Source: Trichobilharzia regenti
Lineage: Eukaryota; Platyhelminthes; Trematoda; Strigeidida; Schistosomatidae
DNA: 64,000 nt
Assembly (NCBI GenBank): GCA_944472135.2
Contig: OX235264.1
Coordinates: forward strand, 90,282,319-90,346,318
Direction of reading: 5' to 3'
Under the pieces are notes generated by a model. The model saw nothing but the letters and a program-made list of their open reading frames with translations. It was not told where the DNA came from and ran no database searches. Of this stretch, positions 22,730 to 33,599 are shown piece after piece; position 1 is the stretch's first letter; the number at the start of each line of letters is the position of its first letter. Both the position numbers and the translations under genes were made by a program.

Positions 22730-22945
22730 CTGACGACGGACTGACAACAATCAGAGAACCATTGAAAATCATCTGAGAGTACTAGACAGCTATTCCAACC
22801 TAGTCTGGGATTCATTATCAGTAAGCACCCACAGGGTTCCAAAATAGCCGTCAAGTACTGCCTGCTAGTTTTCATTTTCTCCCTAACTGATATCAATCCA
22901 TCGTCAAACCTGAAGCAAATCAAATCCTCACAAACTAACTCTTGA
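22730..22945. mobile_element. Short H2 fold-back relic
   Basis: A minus H2 3' part (gagaaccattgaaaatc ... gtctgggattcattatcagtaagcac) runs directly into a plus H2 3' part (gccgtcaagtactgcc ... aaatcctcacaaactaact). The tRNA heads are missing, so the palindrome is compact. Confidence 0.68.
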
Positions 22946-23765
22946 GAGAAAAAGGATAGCTTGAGTAATTAATTATTACCACTAAACATTTGAAATCCTG
23001 ATTCGTATGCCTTAAAACAAAATCATTTTGCCAATCATTTCCAGCCTTACTTCATATTTTTAGACTTAATTTACGTTTCATTGTATCGAATAGTTGGCTA
23101 AATGTTTCAATTTTTCGAGATACCCTTCTGTTGTCTACTGTCTGTATGCGCAGTAACTTGCATAACCATCTGGTATTTTCTCTTCATGAATTCAACACTG
23201 TATTAAAAATTTTCACCAGAATTATGACTACATTAATTAAAATATTTTTCGTTTGTCACAATAAGCAGGTTGATGTATATTTTTATTTTGTTCTAATTAA
23301 TGTTCATTGTTACAAATTCAGTAATCTATTCATCACAGGCTAAGTAATGTCAAGGAAGCTTTTGTATGAAAATGGCGACTTTTCTCTCTCTCTTGTCATT
23401 GTTGTTGTTGATGATGATTGATTGATTAAGTTAATTGCACAACAGTTAACTACTTTTACTATTAATACTAATACAACTACTACTGATGAAAGAAAAAAGT
23501 AGTAGCGGAATTCACTTTACCAAAAGGAAATAGGTCATAAATCAGTTGAATATAAATTCTGATGAATGTGAACTACTTCATCAGACGACTGAAATGCATC
23601 CAATGTCTCCCTTCCGTTTGTTTCACATTTAGTTGTTCATTACTGTCGAACTTCTAAGCTTGAGTTTCTGTGGATAAAATGGCTGATATATATTCATATA
23701 TTTGTCAGCAGGCAGAAGTGACTGATACTCTCCGACATCAACTCATGTAGATCTGTACAAGTGAT
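22946..23765. other. Unassigned spacer
   Basis: A TTG/TGA-rich simple stretch lies at 23398-23430. No gene or family recognised. Confidence 0.5.
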
Positions 23766-23769
23766 TTGG

Positions 23770-24122
23770 CTAAAATTCTTCTTCTTCTTATCATTATTAA
23801 TAAATGTTCGAAGCAGGTTGACATTCATTTTTCAGGAGAGTTAAGCATGTCCAATATTGGTCACACAGGGACATCAACTGTATGTACCACCTTTAAAAGA
23901 CCATAGAAACGAGGGATGGTTGAATCAGACGGCTTGTGATATTCATAAATACACGAAGAAATAATAGATAACATTCATCTTTCAGCTTCTTCAAAATGTT
24001 TGACAGTTCATTTTCAATACCTTCTATTCTGTCTTTTTGGTCGGTTAATTTAAAAAGACTTTTCTACGTCGCAAAAAAAATGATACATAATCTGCTGATG
24101 TAATCCTCACGATTTAAAATAA
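23770..24122 (-). mobile_element. PLE N-terminal fragment, minus
   Basis: Reverse complement of sequence present at about 25000-25300: the gtgaggattacatcagcagatta block and the region encoding PRFYG...VGVPV and DMLNSPYH-like residues. Together they form inverted PLE arms around H3 SINEs. Confidence 0.72.
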
Positions 24123-24126
24123 CTAT

Positions 24127-24475
24127 TTTGATTGGACACTAGTAACTAGTGTGACATGTCTAGTCGTTTCTTTGGTGCAGACTGAATTCTATCAGCCATG
24201 TCTGCAATGTGGCCATCATTCTAGATAGCTCGCCATTATGGTGCACATTGATTTGATGATATTAGATGGTTGGAGTCAATCGGCCACAGGAAGCCTTGGA
24301 CCTAGGTTTCGTGCTAGTTGGCACTCACTAGTCAGAAAGGCGTATCTGCAACCACCTTGAAGGAACTCATGTCTCTTCTGAAATTCGAACCAGCATCACC
24401 CAGTGCTGCAGTCAGGGACATTACCACTGAGCTATTCGAACTGGCGATTGACCTCCTGTAGGACTTTAGTGGATA
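24127..24475 (-). mobile_element. H3 SINE, full length
   Basis: On the minus strand the head reads gttcgaatagctcagtggtaatgtc with B box ggttcgaatttc. Next comes a hammerhead-like body (24341-24293), then a tail containing cacactagttactagtgtcc. Family members occur at 38075-39856. Confidence 0.82.
24293..24341 (-). ncRNA. Hammerhead-like motif in H3
   Basis: Outer strands GCCTTT and CAAGGC, then CTGA-CTAG-TGA where CTGANGA is expected. Stem II is GTGC/GCAC with a CAACTA loop, then GAAA, a palindromic CCTAGG and a GTC triplet. Everything fits a hammerhead except the enlarged first box. Confidence 0.6.
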
Positions 24476-24560
24476 TTTTGATTGGACACTAGTAACTAGT
24501 GTGATGTGTCTAGTCCTTTCTCTGGTGCAGAATGAATTCTATCAGTCAGGTTTGTGTCTG
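24476..24560 (-). mobile_element. H3 SINE tail, tandem copy
   Basis: Repeats the H3 3' terminus (attttgattggacactagt ... gtgcagaatgaattctatc) directly next to the full copy. Confidence 0.75.
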
Positions 24561-24579
24561 AGACATAAGATTTTTGAGC

Positions 24580-25320
24580 TACACTTTCGGGTCTAATTCG
24601 TCAACTCTGAATGAGATAGTGGGAAATTTAGTACCAAGGGTATTTAGAATATTTGCACCTGAATGTTAGACAGAGTTATATTAGAATATTTGAACACATA
24701 TTTCTCCGAGGAATCTGGCAACTTCATATAAGATTCCTTCCGTTGGTTAACAACTTTTCAATATTTTGTTTCTTACGTCCTCATAATTTCTCTTTATCAC
24801 AGAATCTAACCCGACGTCTAGTAAAGATTCAGAACAATTCAAGTTCACCATAATGCATTGCCACTAACAATACTTATTAGGCGCAGTGCAAACAACCACA
24901 GATGATATCAAACGAGCATAAAAGACAACTCAACGCATTTTAGAATAACAAGGATATAATATTAATTCGTCCAGATAAGGGATTGGGCATAGTGATTTTA
25001 CATCGTGAGGATTACATCAGCAGATTACGTACCATCTTTTTGCGACAAAGAAAAGTCCCTTTAAATCGATCGACCAGAAGGACAGAATGGAAGGTATTGA
25101 GAATCAATCGTCAAACACTTCGAGGAAGTTGAAGGATGAATCTGTTATTACTTCGTATATGTATGAATGTCAGAAGCCGTCTGATTCAACCATCCCTCGT
25201 TTCTATGGTCCTTTTAAGGTGGTGCATACAGTTGGTGTCCCTGTGTGACCTATATTTGACATGCTTAACTCTCCTTACCATTCTACAGGAAAATGGCTGT
25301 AAAACCAGTAAGATCAAATC
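24580..25320 (+). mobile_element. PLE N-terminal/RT-start fragment
   Basis: ILIRPDKGLGIVILHREDYI is readable at about 24965-25020 (RPDKG hallmark), followed by a PRFYG...VHTVGVPV block and a LNSPYHSTGKWL-like block at about 25260-25300. Stops and a frame change are present. RT motifs A-C are absent. Confidence 0.75.
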
Positions 25321-25419
25321 TATGTAAACATAGTCTTTCGGACACTTCCGATTTCATTGTTCAGCAAATCGAATCCAATGCCAGATTATTTTAAATACGA
25401 TAGTGTTTTTAGAAAATGC

Positions 25420-25960
25420 AGAATATCAGGAAAGTGTGGTGTGATGTATTTTCCAAATACACATTTTGAACAATTTGATCACACGTTTACTTGTCAAGTC
25501 AATTTGTATGAAAAATAAAGGCTACTAAAAATAAACAAAGTGATAAAAATGATTTAAGAATAAGAATAATTAACAGAAAGTTTGATTATCCAATCAGATA
25601 AAGATTACCAAGGTAGGTTACGAGTAATAATAAACTGTTTTTGCACACATAGGCTTAGGTTTACGAATAGCTATCACCTCTGCGTATTTCAGATAAACGT
25701 CCTTGACCCTTTTGAAGGAATAACCTTAAAAGCTACTGTGATATCAGTCTTGTGCTTAGCCATAGACGAAGTTGCTGGTCGGTCACCTACCTTTATCCAC
25801 TTTTCACAGTTTATTTGTCTTTCAAACCATTTTGGAACATGCTCTCCCACATTCACTTGCCAAGCACGATTACTCTTCCCTTTTTACATATATGTGACCG
25901 AAAGCAAACTTCTGAAAAACCGATATAAAGTATAGGATGTGATGATATCACTTGTGCATT
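25420..25960. repeat. Unclassified dispersed repeat U2, copy 1
   Basis: Shares order and sequence with 29760-30335: aaaaataaaggc, aataaacaaagtgac/t, cgaatagctatc, cctctgc, aaacgtccttgacc, gacgaagttg, tataggatgtga. No coding signal and no class assigned. Confidence 0.68.
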
Positions 25961-25965
25961 TTCCA

Positions 25966-26235
25966 GCTCGGTGATAGAACACGATTTTGGCTTTTCAATA
26001 AACACAAGCCGAACTTTAAATGTGTTGCCTGATGTTTCACAAACTTTATATATCAAGTCCATCAATTTTGTTTGCTCTACGATTAATTAAACGAAAGAGA
26101 ATACTAGATTGAAACTGCTTGAAACTTTTAGTGGTGACTATCTATCAAACTCATTTCCGTCAAATCCTGATAGATATATGACAAATCTGTCATCGGTTGA
26201 ACCACCAGTACATGAGAAGTAGGCACTGTCACTTG
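25966..26235. other. Unassigned spacer
   Basis: Nothing recognised. Confidence 0.45.
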
Positions 26236-26239
26236 GTTT

Positions 26240-26917
26240 CAGTTTCTCTATCTCTTTCCCCATGTCTCAAACTTAGCAGTCGTCTCCCAGTTTGAAAATC
26301 TGTATGACCAGTTGAGTCTTGTGGTTTGTACATGGACAAAGGACCAGAGCTGGTTGCAAGCTAAATTTGTGGATCTCTGGAATAAAGACCCTTTTCTTAT
26401 CTGGACCGATTTTAAAGCCTTAAAGGAATTACGTAGCAGATTCAATATAATTATCCTGAAAACTAACAAAAGTTCAGATGAGGTGTAAGAGATAAATGCG
26501 ATTACAACCCAAGCATATTATCCATTCTAGATGATAAAATAAATTCATACCCAATGTCCCTTCTGATGATATTAGAAAATTGGAGGGCAGGGTAAAATCC
26601 TACTTAGTAAAACTTCATGACACAGATGTTATGGATAAACAAAATTATAGTTTATTGAAACCTGAGGGATCTAACTTTCCACTCCTTAATGGGCTACCCA
26701 AGATTCATAAACACAACACTCCACTCCGTCCAATTCTATCACCTTGTCATTCTGCCACACATAAATTAGCAGAGTGGTTAACAGATATTTTGAGCCCAGT
26801 ATTCAATCAATTATGTAGGATTTCTTTGAAGGATGCATTTGACTTTTGTCATTCCTTTTTCCTGGAAATTATTGGAAAGACATTATGAAAGACATATATG
26901 AAAACAAAGAACTCAGC
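26240..26917 (+). mobile_element. PLE N-terminal/RT-start fragment
   Basis: The plus frame 26580-26888 reads SNFPLLNGLPKIHKHNTPL, RPILSPCHSATHKLAEWLTD and ILSPVF, the classical block just before PLE RT motif A. Upstream, stretches such as VSQFENLYDQLS and FKALKELRSRF may be the N-terminal region, broken by stops. Confidence 0.78.
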
Positions 26918-26926
26918 GAAGAAAAT

Positions 26927-27117
26927 GGTATACGAGCTTGCCTTGTAACCGGGAGTTCCTGGGTTCGAACCCTAGCAGTGGGTACGTATTGCCGATGATT
27001 CCCAAAATAGGATGAAACGGCTGTCCGGTACTCCCTGGTTTCCAATGGTTCTGTAACTGATAACAGGTCGTGATTAACTCTCAAAAAACCAAGTCTAATC
27101 CTTACAAACCAACTGTT
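26927..27117 (+). mobile_element. 5'-truncated H2 SINE with target duplication
   Basis: Starts inside the tRNA-like head (tatacgagcttgccttgtaa), contains B box gggttcgaaccctagc, and ends tccttacaaaccaact. Flanked by the 9-bp repeat gaagaaaat (26918-26926, 27118-27126). The ribozyme box is CCGATGA, with one core change. Confidence 0.83.
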
Positions 27118-27149
27118 GAAGAAAATTCTCTTTACGACAATTTCATTTT

Positions 27150-27492
27150 TCAAGTATTGGTTTTGTAGGGATTTTGTTTGATTGCATGGAGGATTTCATC
27201 ATGAGCTGTTATCAGTTGAAGATGAGGCAGTAACTCATCGAAGAAGACATTGCGAAGTGGTCACGCTATATCGTAAATTGGCAGAAGTTGGAATTCAGGG
27301 ACCATTGGATCGGGTCCCAGTGGCTCAATGGTCTACGAGCTCGCCCTGTAACCGGAAGGTCCTGGGTTCGAACCCTGGCGGTGGGTGCGTACTGCTGAAG
27401 AGTCCCAAACTAGGACGAAACAGATGTCCAATACTCCCAGGTTTTCCAGTGGTTCTCTAACTGATGTCAGCTAATGATGAAATCCTCCATGC
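27150..27492. mobile_element. H2 fold-back dimer, compact, with target duplication
   Basis: A short minus H2 3' end (caagtattggttttgtaggg ... catcatgagctg) joins a nearly full plus H2. The whole is flanked by the 12-bp repeat caatttcatttt (27138-27149, 27493-27504). The two-armed unit therefore inserted in one event. Confidence 0.87.
27389..27434 (+). ncRNA. Hammerhead ribozyme candidate in H2
   Basis: Stem I GTACTG/CAATAC (one mismatch), CTGAAGA, stem II GTCC/GGAC, GAAA, CAGATG, GTC triplet ending at 27428. Core fully conserved. Confidence 0.8.
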
Positions 27493-27509
27493 AATTTCAT
27501 TTTCGTAGC

Positions 27510-27900
27510 TTTACTATTGTATATATACATGAATTACAATCGACAATAACAACCAGTTTTTTTTGTGTGTGTTAAAGTTTGATATTGTGTGTGTGCAATG
27601 ACATTAGTGTAAAGGATAACGGATTACAAATGATTAGATATATGGATGAATAACTAAATAAATAAACAAACAGAGGTCAACCTATAGCTCAGCAGACGAC
27701 ATGTGTGAAGTAGATGATCGGAAAATAAAGTACAATTTGGAAATGTGAATATGTGAATATAATATAGTGGAGAGATAGGATGAGTGAAATGTTTTCAAAA
27801 TAGTGAACTAGACAAGCTGTTAGAATATGACACAACATGAAGGGAAATGGAACAAAACAAAAATGGAACATGGAATAAAGAAAAATAACAAACTTGTTGT
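27510..27900. other. Unassigned spacer
   Basis: AT-rich DNA with a short TG stretch. No gene seen. Confidence 0.45.
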
Positions 27901-27904
27901 GCAA

Positions 27905-28250
27905 AATTACATAGTAAAATCAGGGTCATGGCAACGAAAGATATTGTAAAAATTGTTTTTGTACACAAAGTTCTGGCTTTATGTTACCTATTTCCAAAGC
28001 CTCTGATATACAAAGTAAATGTACTCGTGTCCCTTTCGACAAACTTTGTCAAACTTTGTAGATTACATTAAACGATGTGTCAGATGCTGCGTGGTCAGCA
28101 TCTGCTATTTGTAGCAATATCGACGAATTAATACCTCCACGTTCTCCTTTGCACAGAGAAACTGGGAGATGCTCTCGAACGTGGCAAGATATATTTCTCG
28201 ACGAACGTCTTATGTATCTAGCTCCATAGGAGCAGGTGAGCATATAAATA
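27905..28250 (-). mobile_element. PLE GIY-YIG fragment
   Basis: The minus frame 28049-28243 reads LTCSYGARYIRRSSRN, REHLPVSLCKGERGGINSS and SDTSFNVIYKV, the nuclease with its EHLP and KGE blocks. A decayed FVQKQFLQYLSL-like end lies at about 27950-27910. Confidence 0.78.
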
Positions 28251-28464
28251 CATATGGAATAAGAAAATCAAGGTAACACCAGTGGACGGCTAGAGTAGGT
28301 TATTCGTTAAGGAGCATCAAAGGATGTTTTGCTCAATGATTTCATCAGACGATTTGTGTATCACTCGCAGTGTCATAGCTGAATTCTAAGTTTAGATGCA
28401 AAACGTTTTTTAATTACCTTATCGATTTCACTATTTCTTCCACGTACTTGTTTTAATTATCCTT

Positions 28465-28566
28465 TATTTGTAATATAAATCGACTTGATGAGTAAATGTG
28501 TGATCAGATTGTTCGAAATGAGTATTTTACAAATACACCACACACTTTTCAGATAATCTTCGTCTT
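28465..28566. repeat. U2 repeat fragment, inverted
   Basis: Reverse complement of about 29762-29870: acttttcagataatctt and atcgacttgatgagtaaat correspond. It faces the copy at 29760-30335. Confidence 0.6.
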
Positions 28567-28769
28567 TTAATAACACTGTACAAATTCATTAAGGCGGTTA
28601 ATTGTTTAAAGTGGTTTTGAAATTTATTTGCTCATTTGCTTGCTTTAATCACTGGGCTACCAGAATTTACATGTATCAGAATGACTAAACTGTTCATTTC
28701 TTATTGTTTCATTGATGAAACTCTATCAGATGATCACTACAAGAACTCGTGCACATGATTAGCTAGGTT

Positions 28770-29650
28770 TCAGCAAAACATATTGGAATTCTTGGAGGAA
28801 ATGAACAAAAAGATGCAGAGATGGTTCTCCCTTCGAAGACCTACAGGCGAAAACCAACAAACTGACTGGAGAGGTCGGCTGAGAAGACAGGATTCCAGGT
28901 GAATATGGAGGAGACAGAGGTGATAAAGATAACTAACCAACCAGTCAACAGCAATTACAACCAGCACCAAACATCATCAATGGGAGAGATTTGACAGAGG
29001 TTACCTTCTTCACCTATTCAGCCAGGAAGCGCACTCCCAGCCATAGACAGACAGAACGGATGAAGATGTCAAGGCAAGCCAGAGTCGGAAAGGCAAGATA
29101 CCCTTTTCATAAACCTGAAACCAGTTTGAAAATCTTCTGCTGTCACTCAGCCAGCAGAAAGGACAAGATTCGCATATTCAACACAAATGTGAAGTCAGTC
29201 GGTTTTTCACTACGACTCAGAAACTTGGCTAGCGTTTCGCGAATAGGATTTCCAAAAGCTTGTTGCAGACTTTTATCAACAGTTACCTTCGCTGTCTGCG
29301 TACTGAAAATTAAGTGGTCAGCCAGATAGAAAGAATCAGTAACACTAAACTCTGGCAGATAGCAAACCAACCAAGAGCCGATGGCTCAACATATATGGAG
29401 ATGGATTGATCGGGAACACAATGAGGAGGTCACCGAATGAACATCGCGTGCAATACACGCCGTCGTTGGAGTGGAATGCCAAATGGGAAACGACTAGTGT
29501 GTCGTTGGGGAGATCGTTTGGGGAAGAGAAGTTGAAAGATTACTGGGAATCGTGGAGCCAGCAGAAGAGGACGTTAGACAATACAACAGAGTGGTGATGT
29601 GTTATTGAGGCCCTCTGTTTCACTCGTAATCCAAAGGAATAATAAATAAA
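28770..29650 (+). mobile_element. RTE-like LINE fragment, sense
   Basis: Sense-strand family landmarks: a kdrIRIFNTNVKSVGFSLRLR stretch near 29165, RISN near 29335, WETTSVSLGRSF-like tail near 29490, and 3' end gaggccctctgtttcactcg followed by aataaataaataa. Frames are broken. 5'-truncated near 28770. Confidence 0.8.
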
Positions 29651-29759
29651 TAAGTTCGTATGCTACATCACTACGTCACATGATATACTTCAGATTATTT
29701 CTTTACATGTAACTCCAGTATGAAGACGAATAATTAGTCCCTTTACAAATATGGATAAT

Positions 29760-30335
29760 GTTATTAGATGACAAAGATTATCTGAAAAATGTGTGATATA
29801 TTTGCGCAGTACACGTCTAACAGTCTAATCAAATATTTACTTATCAAGTCAGTTTATATTAAAAATAAAGGCCAGTTAAAATAAACAAAGTGACAAGAAG
29901 GATTTAAGGATAATAAGAGTGATTAACACCACGTTTGGTTGCATAATCACGTGATGTTTACCAAAGTAGATTAATTGTAATAAAAAAACTGTTTTCTACA
30001 CACATGAAGGGGGGGGGGTTAAGTTAACGAATAGCTATCGCCTCTGCATATTTCAATAAACGTCCTTGACCGTTTTTATAATTGTCCTTAAAAGGTGTTT
30101 ACACATCAATCCTGTAATTTATATTGATTAGGTATTTATCTGTAGACGAAGTTGGTAATCTCCTACCCGCGACTATAGATTTGTCAAAGTTCATCTCTTT
30201 TATTAACTATTCGGGAATATTCTCTTCCAACTAAGCATGCAAAGCATTATTACTCCTCCCTATGTAAGTGTGTCCACACGCGCATTTAAACTAGTATAGG
30301 GTATGGGATGTGACATAACCACTTGTGCACTTTTT
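29760..30335. repeat. Unclassified dispersed repeat U2, copy 2
   Basis: See copy 1 at 25420-25960; diverged, with small indels and a G10 run at about 30006-30018. Confidence 0.68.
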
Positions 30336-30415
30336 GGGTTTGTAGTGGAGACTCTTTTTGACTTTTACAATATTCTGAGATAGTTGTGTTCTCTGAGCTA
30401 GCTGGATGGTTAATT

Positions 30416-30458
30416 TGCGAAGCTTTCATCACCTTACTGGGTGACATCTTCAGCGCAT
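30416..30458 (-). ncRNA. Hammerhead-like core in PLE terminus (minus copy)
   Basis: CTGAAGA (30453-30447), stem II GTCACCC/GGTGAT, GAAA (30427-30424), GCTT. Same design as 31236-31277 on the other arm. Confidence 0.55.
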
Positions 30459-30601
30459 ACTTCAATTTGAAGTGAGCTTTTAGATTTCTCCACGAGTTTA
30501 CTAATCATCTCTCCAGGTGACCAGCTTGAACGTGATTGGTTGTTTTTGTGTGTTTTCACACCTTCTAGGCTACTTGTATTCGAACTGATTGTTTCCTTGA
30601 C

Positions 30602-31150
30602 TTAAACTTTGACCCTTTGTGTGTGAAGTTTCTTTCTTATTGGTTGATAAATTTTGTCTATCTCTATGTGTCTATTGATTGATGATTCACTGAAATGCCA
30701 AGCTTCTAAAAATTCTCTAGCATTCTTGTTGTTTCCTCTGTGTAATATTTGAACACTGGTTGTCCCAGTCGAATTGATGTCCATGGTTTTCTGTTGGCAG
30801 TGAGTGATATGAGCGAGGGAGTGGATGTCATGTCTTTTGACGGCTAGCTTATGTTCGTGGATACGAAGACGAAGGAGACGTCCACTTTGGCCAATGTAGT
30901 GTTTTTCGCAGTTGTTGCAATTTATTTTGTAGATGATGTTGGTTTTATCTTCTTTCGCTGTTGAGTCTTTTGTTTGACATAGAATTGAGTGAAGCGACTT
31001 TGTTGGTTTGTGTACGACGTGAATTCCTAAAGGCTTTTGAAGAGTCTTGTAGTGATTTCTGAGATATCCTTTATATATGTTAAGGCGATTTTCTTTGTGC
31101 TTTCCTTGGTGGCCTTTGCTTTGGTAGGTTGGTATCACACACACACACAC
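30602..31150 (-). pseudogene. PLE GIY-YIG endonuclease domain, open frame
   Basis: A 182-codon uninterrupted frame without RT. INCNNCEKHYIGQSGRLLRL (residues about 76-95) carries the paired cysteines and the YIG half. It is followed by IHEHKLAV and a His-rich HDIHSLAHITH, then FLEAWHFSESSINRH. PLE nucleases nick DNA to prime reverse transcription. This piece is a truncated copy and no expression signal is apparent, but the domain frame is intact. Confidence 0.85.
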
Positions 31151-31235
31151 ACAAAACCAATCATGTTCAAGGTCTCCAGGAGAGATGATTAATAAACTCG
31201 TGGAGAAATCTAAAAGCTCACTTCAAATCGAAGTA

Positions 31236-31277
31236 TGCGCTGAAGATGTCACCCAGTAGGGTGATGAAAGCTTCGCA
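31236..31277 (+). ncRNA. Hammerhead-like core in PLE terminus (plus copy)
   Basis: TGCG (31236-31239) can pair with CGCA (31274-31277) as stem I. The core is CTGAAGA (31240-31246), stem II GTCACCC/GGGTGAT, GAAA (31266-31269), then AGCT palindrome and CTT triplet ending at 31273. Stem III would be only AG/CT, as in other minimal PLE hammerheads. Confidence 0.6.
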
Positions 31278-31374
31278 AATTAACCATCCAGCTAGCTCAG
31301 AGAACACAACTATCTCAAAATCATCCACCTGAGCTACAAATCTTTTCTGCCATACTTTTACAATAATTATAAGT

Positions 31375-32035
31375 CAAGCGTAGTTTGTCTTATGAATGAC
31401 CGAGTTTAGTCTGTCTTACAGTCTTACAAATAAAACATCAGTTCAAGGAACGCAAAAACACTCATTTAACCAAGATATCTGAGTTCAGTCAGTTGAAACC
31501 AAACATATCACTACTATTCGTGACAGATGAGTAAATCAGACATCTTATAATTTGTCTGCTGTAGTTTTTCGGTTGAAATCTATTGGCACTATTATAACTT
31601 TAGAAGACAAGGTAAAGGAATGTTTATTTGCAATTTGGCGCGCCATTTGTAAAGATCTTCCATTTTGTGCTACTTCTGGGCGTCATATTGTTTGCTTTTT
31701 TGTGTTCCTTTCACATCTATCATGTATCTCCGTAACGCTGTATCATTTGCCTTCTCTGACATTAAATCTATCTCCCTGCTATTTGATGTTTTTATGCCCA
31801 TGAACATCTCTTTATATATGCATACTACTGATAAATCATATCAGTAGCGCACGCCATAATATTATTTCCTTCTGGTTGATCGTGACGCAATTTTGCTATA
31901 AGTATAACATTTCATTGATATAACAGATAAATGCTTTACAAACACTTGAACACTGTAATGATATATCGTGTATTTAAGACATTAATGGTGGCACATTCAA
32001 CCAAATATTACATTTCTTAAGTTCTGATTTGCATG
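31375..32035. other. Unassigned spacer
   Basis: No repeat or gene recognised. Two overlapping short frames at 31552-31847 look incidental. Confidence 0.45.
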
Positions 32036-32039
32036 GATT

Positions 32040-32300
32040 CGTTTGTTTTGAAGTTAGATCACGAAATGACTTCGTTCAGGAACCCAAAGAGAACACAAGA
32101 CAACTGTTTCGTCTTAGTTTTGGGCTCCTCATCCCTACGCACCGATGACTCCACCAAGGATGGAACCCAATGCCTTCATTTTACGAGGTTAGCATAGTGA
32201 CCATTTATCCATTGGGAAATCTTTAAACTAAGCCGAAACAACTGCCGAAGGCCCCATAGTTCTGGATAGTTCTCTAACTAATATCAGTTTCTTATCTATA
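32040..32300. mobile_element. Degenerate H2 fold-back relic
   Basis: Minus H2 remains (cgtcttagttttgggctcctcatcc ... acgcaccgat) meet plus H2 remains (tagttctctaactaatatcag) near 32230. Confidence 0.6.
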
Positions 32301-32559
32301 TTGAAAACATTATATTTAATGGTTGTCAACTGTCTTCATTTACCCTAATGCTAGCCAGAATGATCTGAAAGAAATTTGTGTCAGTGATTACAAATTTTAA
32401 AATTGACAACTTCCTATTAGGTGGCGACCAACTGAGTGGTAGACTTTCATCAGTCACCAGTCCTCTGATTTAATTCCCATCATGAATAGGCTTTTATTTG
32501 ATGTGCTTATGAACAAGCACCACTACGGCTATTTCAGCTAGTACAAAACAAGTTATATT

Positions 32560-32562
<3 letters not shown>

Positions 32563-32616
<54 letters not shown>
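32563..32616. repeat. (TA)n microsatellite, left of H2 dimer
   Basis: Pure TA run ending directly at the H2 dimer. Confidence 0.97.
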
Positions 32617-32617
<1 letters not shown>

Positions 32618-32620
<3 letters not shown>

Positions 32621-33295
32621 GTATTAGTTTTGTAGGGATTTTGTTTGATTGGTTAGAGGATTTCATCATGAGCTGACATCATTTAGAGAACGATTGGAAG
32701 ACCTGCAAGGAGTACTGGGCAGCTGTTTTAATCTAGCTTGAGACGCTTCTACAGCATGCATCCACCACCTTAGCTCGAACACAAGACCTTCTAATTACAA
32801 GGTGAGCTAACTCGTAGACCATTCAGCCACTTAACCTATTAATTCAGTGACCAGCCCATGAATTCCACCTTATGTGACCAGTTCGCAATGTCTCCTTCGA
32901 TGAGTCACCACCTCACCTTCAACTTGCTGTGCCCTCCTGGTCGTGGCTTCCCACTAAAACCCCAGAAAACTACCTACCTGAATAGGGCCTGTCGCTAGTG
33001 ACCATCTCATTGATGTTCAAGTAGGATGCAGCAGGTCGCTTGTGAGGCAAATACTCGCCATGGAAGATATTGGCTAGTGGTTGCACTATGTCATGAATTG
33101 GTGGAGGTTGAGATTCATGGGCCATTCGATCGAGTCCCGGTGTCTTAATGATCTACGAGCTCACTAGCCTTGTAACTAGAAGGTCCTGGGTTTAAGCCCT
33201 GGTAGTGGGTGAGTACCGCCGACGATTCCAAAACCAGTACCCTCTGGTTTTAAATTGCTGTCTAAATGATGCCAGGTCATGATGAAATCCTGCAA

Positions 33296-33298
<3 letters not shown>
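32618..33298. mobile_element. H2 fold-back dimer 2, inside a TA array
   Basis: Minus H2 arm 32618 to about 32950 and plus arm about 33020-33298, with TA runs touching both ends. The element therefore probably inserted into a (TA)n tract. The centre is nearly identical to that of the dimer at 21994-22710. Both ribozyme cores are mutated (TAGAAGC-like box at about 32745; CCGACGA with loss of stem II at about 33220). Confidence 0.83.

Positions 33299-33369
<71 letters not shown>
33299..33369. repeat. (TA)n microsatellite, right of H2 dimer
   Basis: Continuous TA run abutting the dimer. Confidence 0.97.
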
Positions 33370-33376
<7 letters not shown>

Positions 33377-33564
33377 TGTCCACTGTAGATAATATCTTAG
33401 TGTTAATTCTCATCGGTTAATGTTATAAATCAATCTATGGGATTATTTATGTTTAAATTAAGTGTGAGAAATAATTAGTAGCATAAATCAAACAGATAAA
33501 CAAAAACTGAAATAGGGACTTAAACATTCTTGTTGTTATTATTTTTATCTTCTACAGAAAATAA

Positions 33565-33596
<32 letters not shown>

Positions 33597-33599
33597 TAA

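Larger units (their letters stand above)
30340..31370 (-). mobile_element. PLE with inverted terminal pieces
   Basis: A GIY-YIG frame (30602-31150, minus) is flanked by inverted copies of a terminal block: 30342-30545 and 31158-31365. Shared landmarks are gagatgattaataaactcgt, gatgaaagcttcgcaaatta and ctagctcagagaacacaac. Inverted partial terminal repeats are known for PLE insertions. RT is absent; the right terminal piece replaces it. Confidence 0.85.

Noticed and set aside
33192..33413. 73-codon frame with alternating I-Y
   Set aside because: It is a translation of the TA microsatellite.
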